NCBI RefSeq assembly: GCF_964019385.1
Contig: NC_088644.1
Span: forward strand, 38,500,149-38,564,148
Direction: 5' to 3'
From: Sycon ciliatum
Taxonomy: Eukaryota > Porifera > Calcarea > Leucosolenida > Sycettidae
DNA length: 64,000 nucleotides
Part shown: positions 63,847 to 64,000 of the stretch, in pieces
Layout of the letters: every line of letters starts with the position of its first letter
How positions within the stretch are numbered: position 1 is the stretch's first letter
Made by a program: the position numbers and the translations under genes
Notes under the pieces: model-generated
Seen by the model: only the letters and a program-made list of their open reading frames with translations
What the model was told of the DNA's origin: nothing
Databases searched by the model: none

Positions 63847-64000
<154 letters not shown>

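Overview
The window is intron-rich animal nuclear DNA: small phased exons with GT-AG borders, animal gene families (SAP130, ASCC1, SLC19A, SLC66A3, a secreted cereblon-type CULT protein), very many CA/GA/TC microsatellites and a dense load of small inverted-repeat transposons. It suggests a marine invertebrate, perhaps a sponge or another early-branching animal; the species cannot be fixed from the sequence alone.

Layout. 0.5-7.0 kb and 7.9-15.4 kb (minus strand): two tandem copies of an SLC66A3/PQLC3-like PQ-loop membrane protein gene with matching exon lengths. 15.8-22.6 kb (plus): a divergently transcribed gene for a secreted CULT-domain protein (the thalidomide-binding fold of cereblon) whose first intron is a nest of transposons. 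25.4-39.5 kb (plus): a complete SAP130 homologue (Sin3/HDAC corepressor subunit), 16 coding exons joining in phase to 977 codons. 42.0-44.7 kb (minus): an SLC19A vitamin (thiamine-type) transporter of 500 residues, tail-to-tail with SAP130. 44.7-52.7 kb: no gene seen, but bounded by two nearly identical 0.72-kb inverted arms. 52.7 kb to beyond the right edge (plus): the 5' part of ASCC1 (KH domain, then the start of the 2H phosphoesterase-like domain), whose introns hold a hAT remnant, a gag/ORF1-like retroelement fossil and an unidentified minus-strand coding remnant.

The genes are ordinary housekeeping neighbours rather than a pathway. The most unusual points are the secreted CULT gene, two non-autonomous DNA transposon families whose members carry independent target-site duplications of 7 bp and 6 bp, a clear case of a hAT element splitting another MITE, a filled/empty pair for a TA-targeting MITE, and the long inverted repeat between SLC19A and ASCC1. 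Exon borders were read by eye from splice signals, reading phase and family similarity; no alignment was run.
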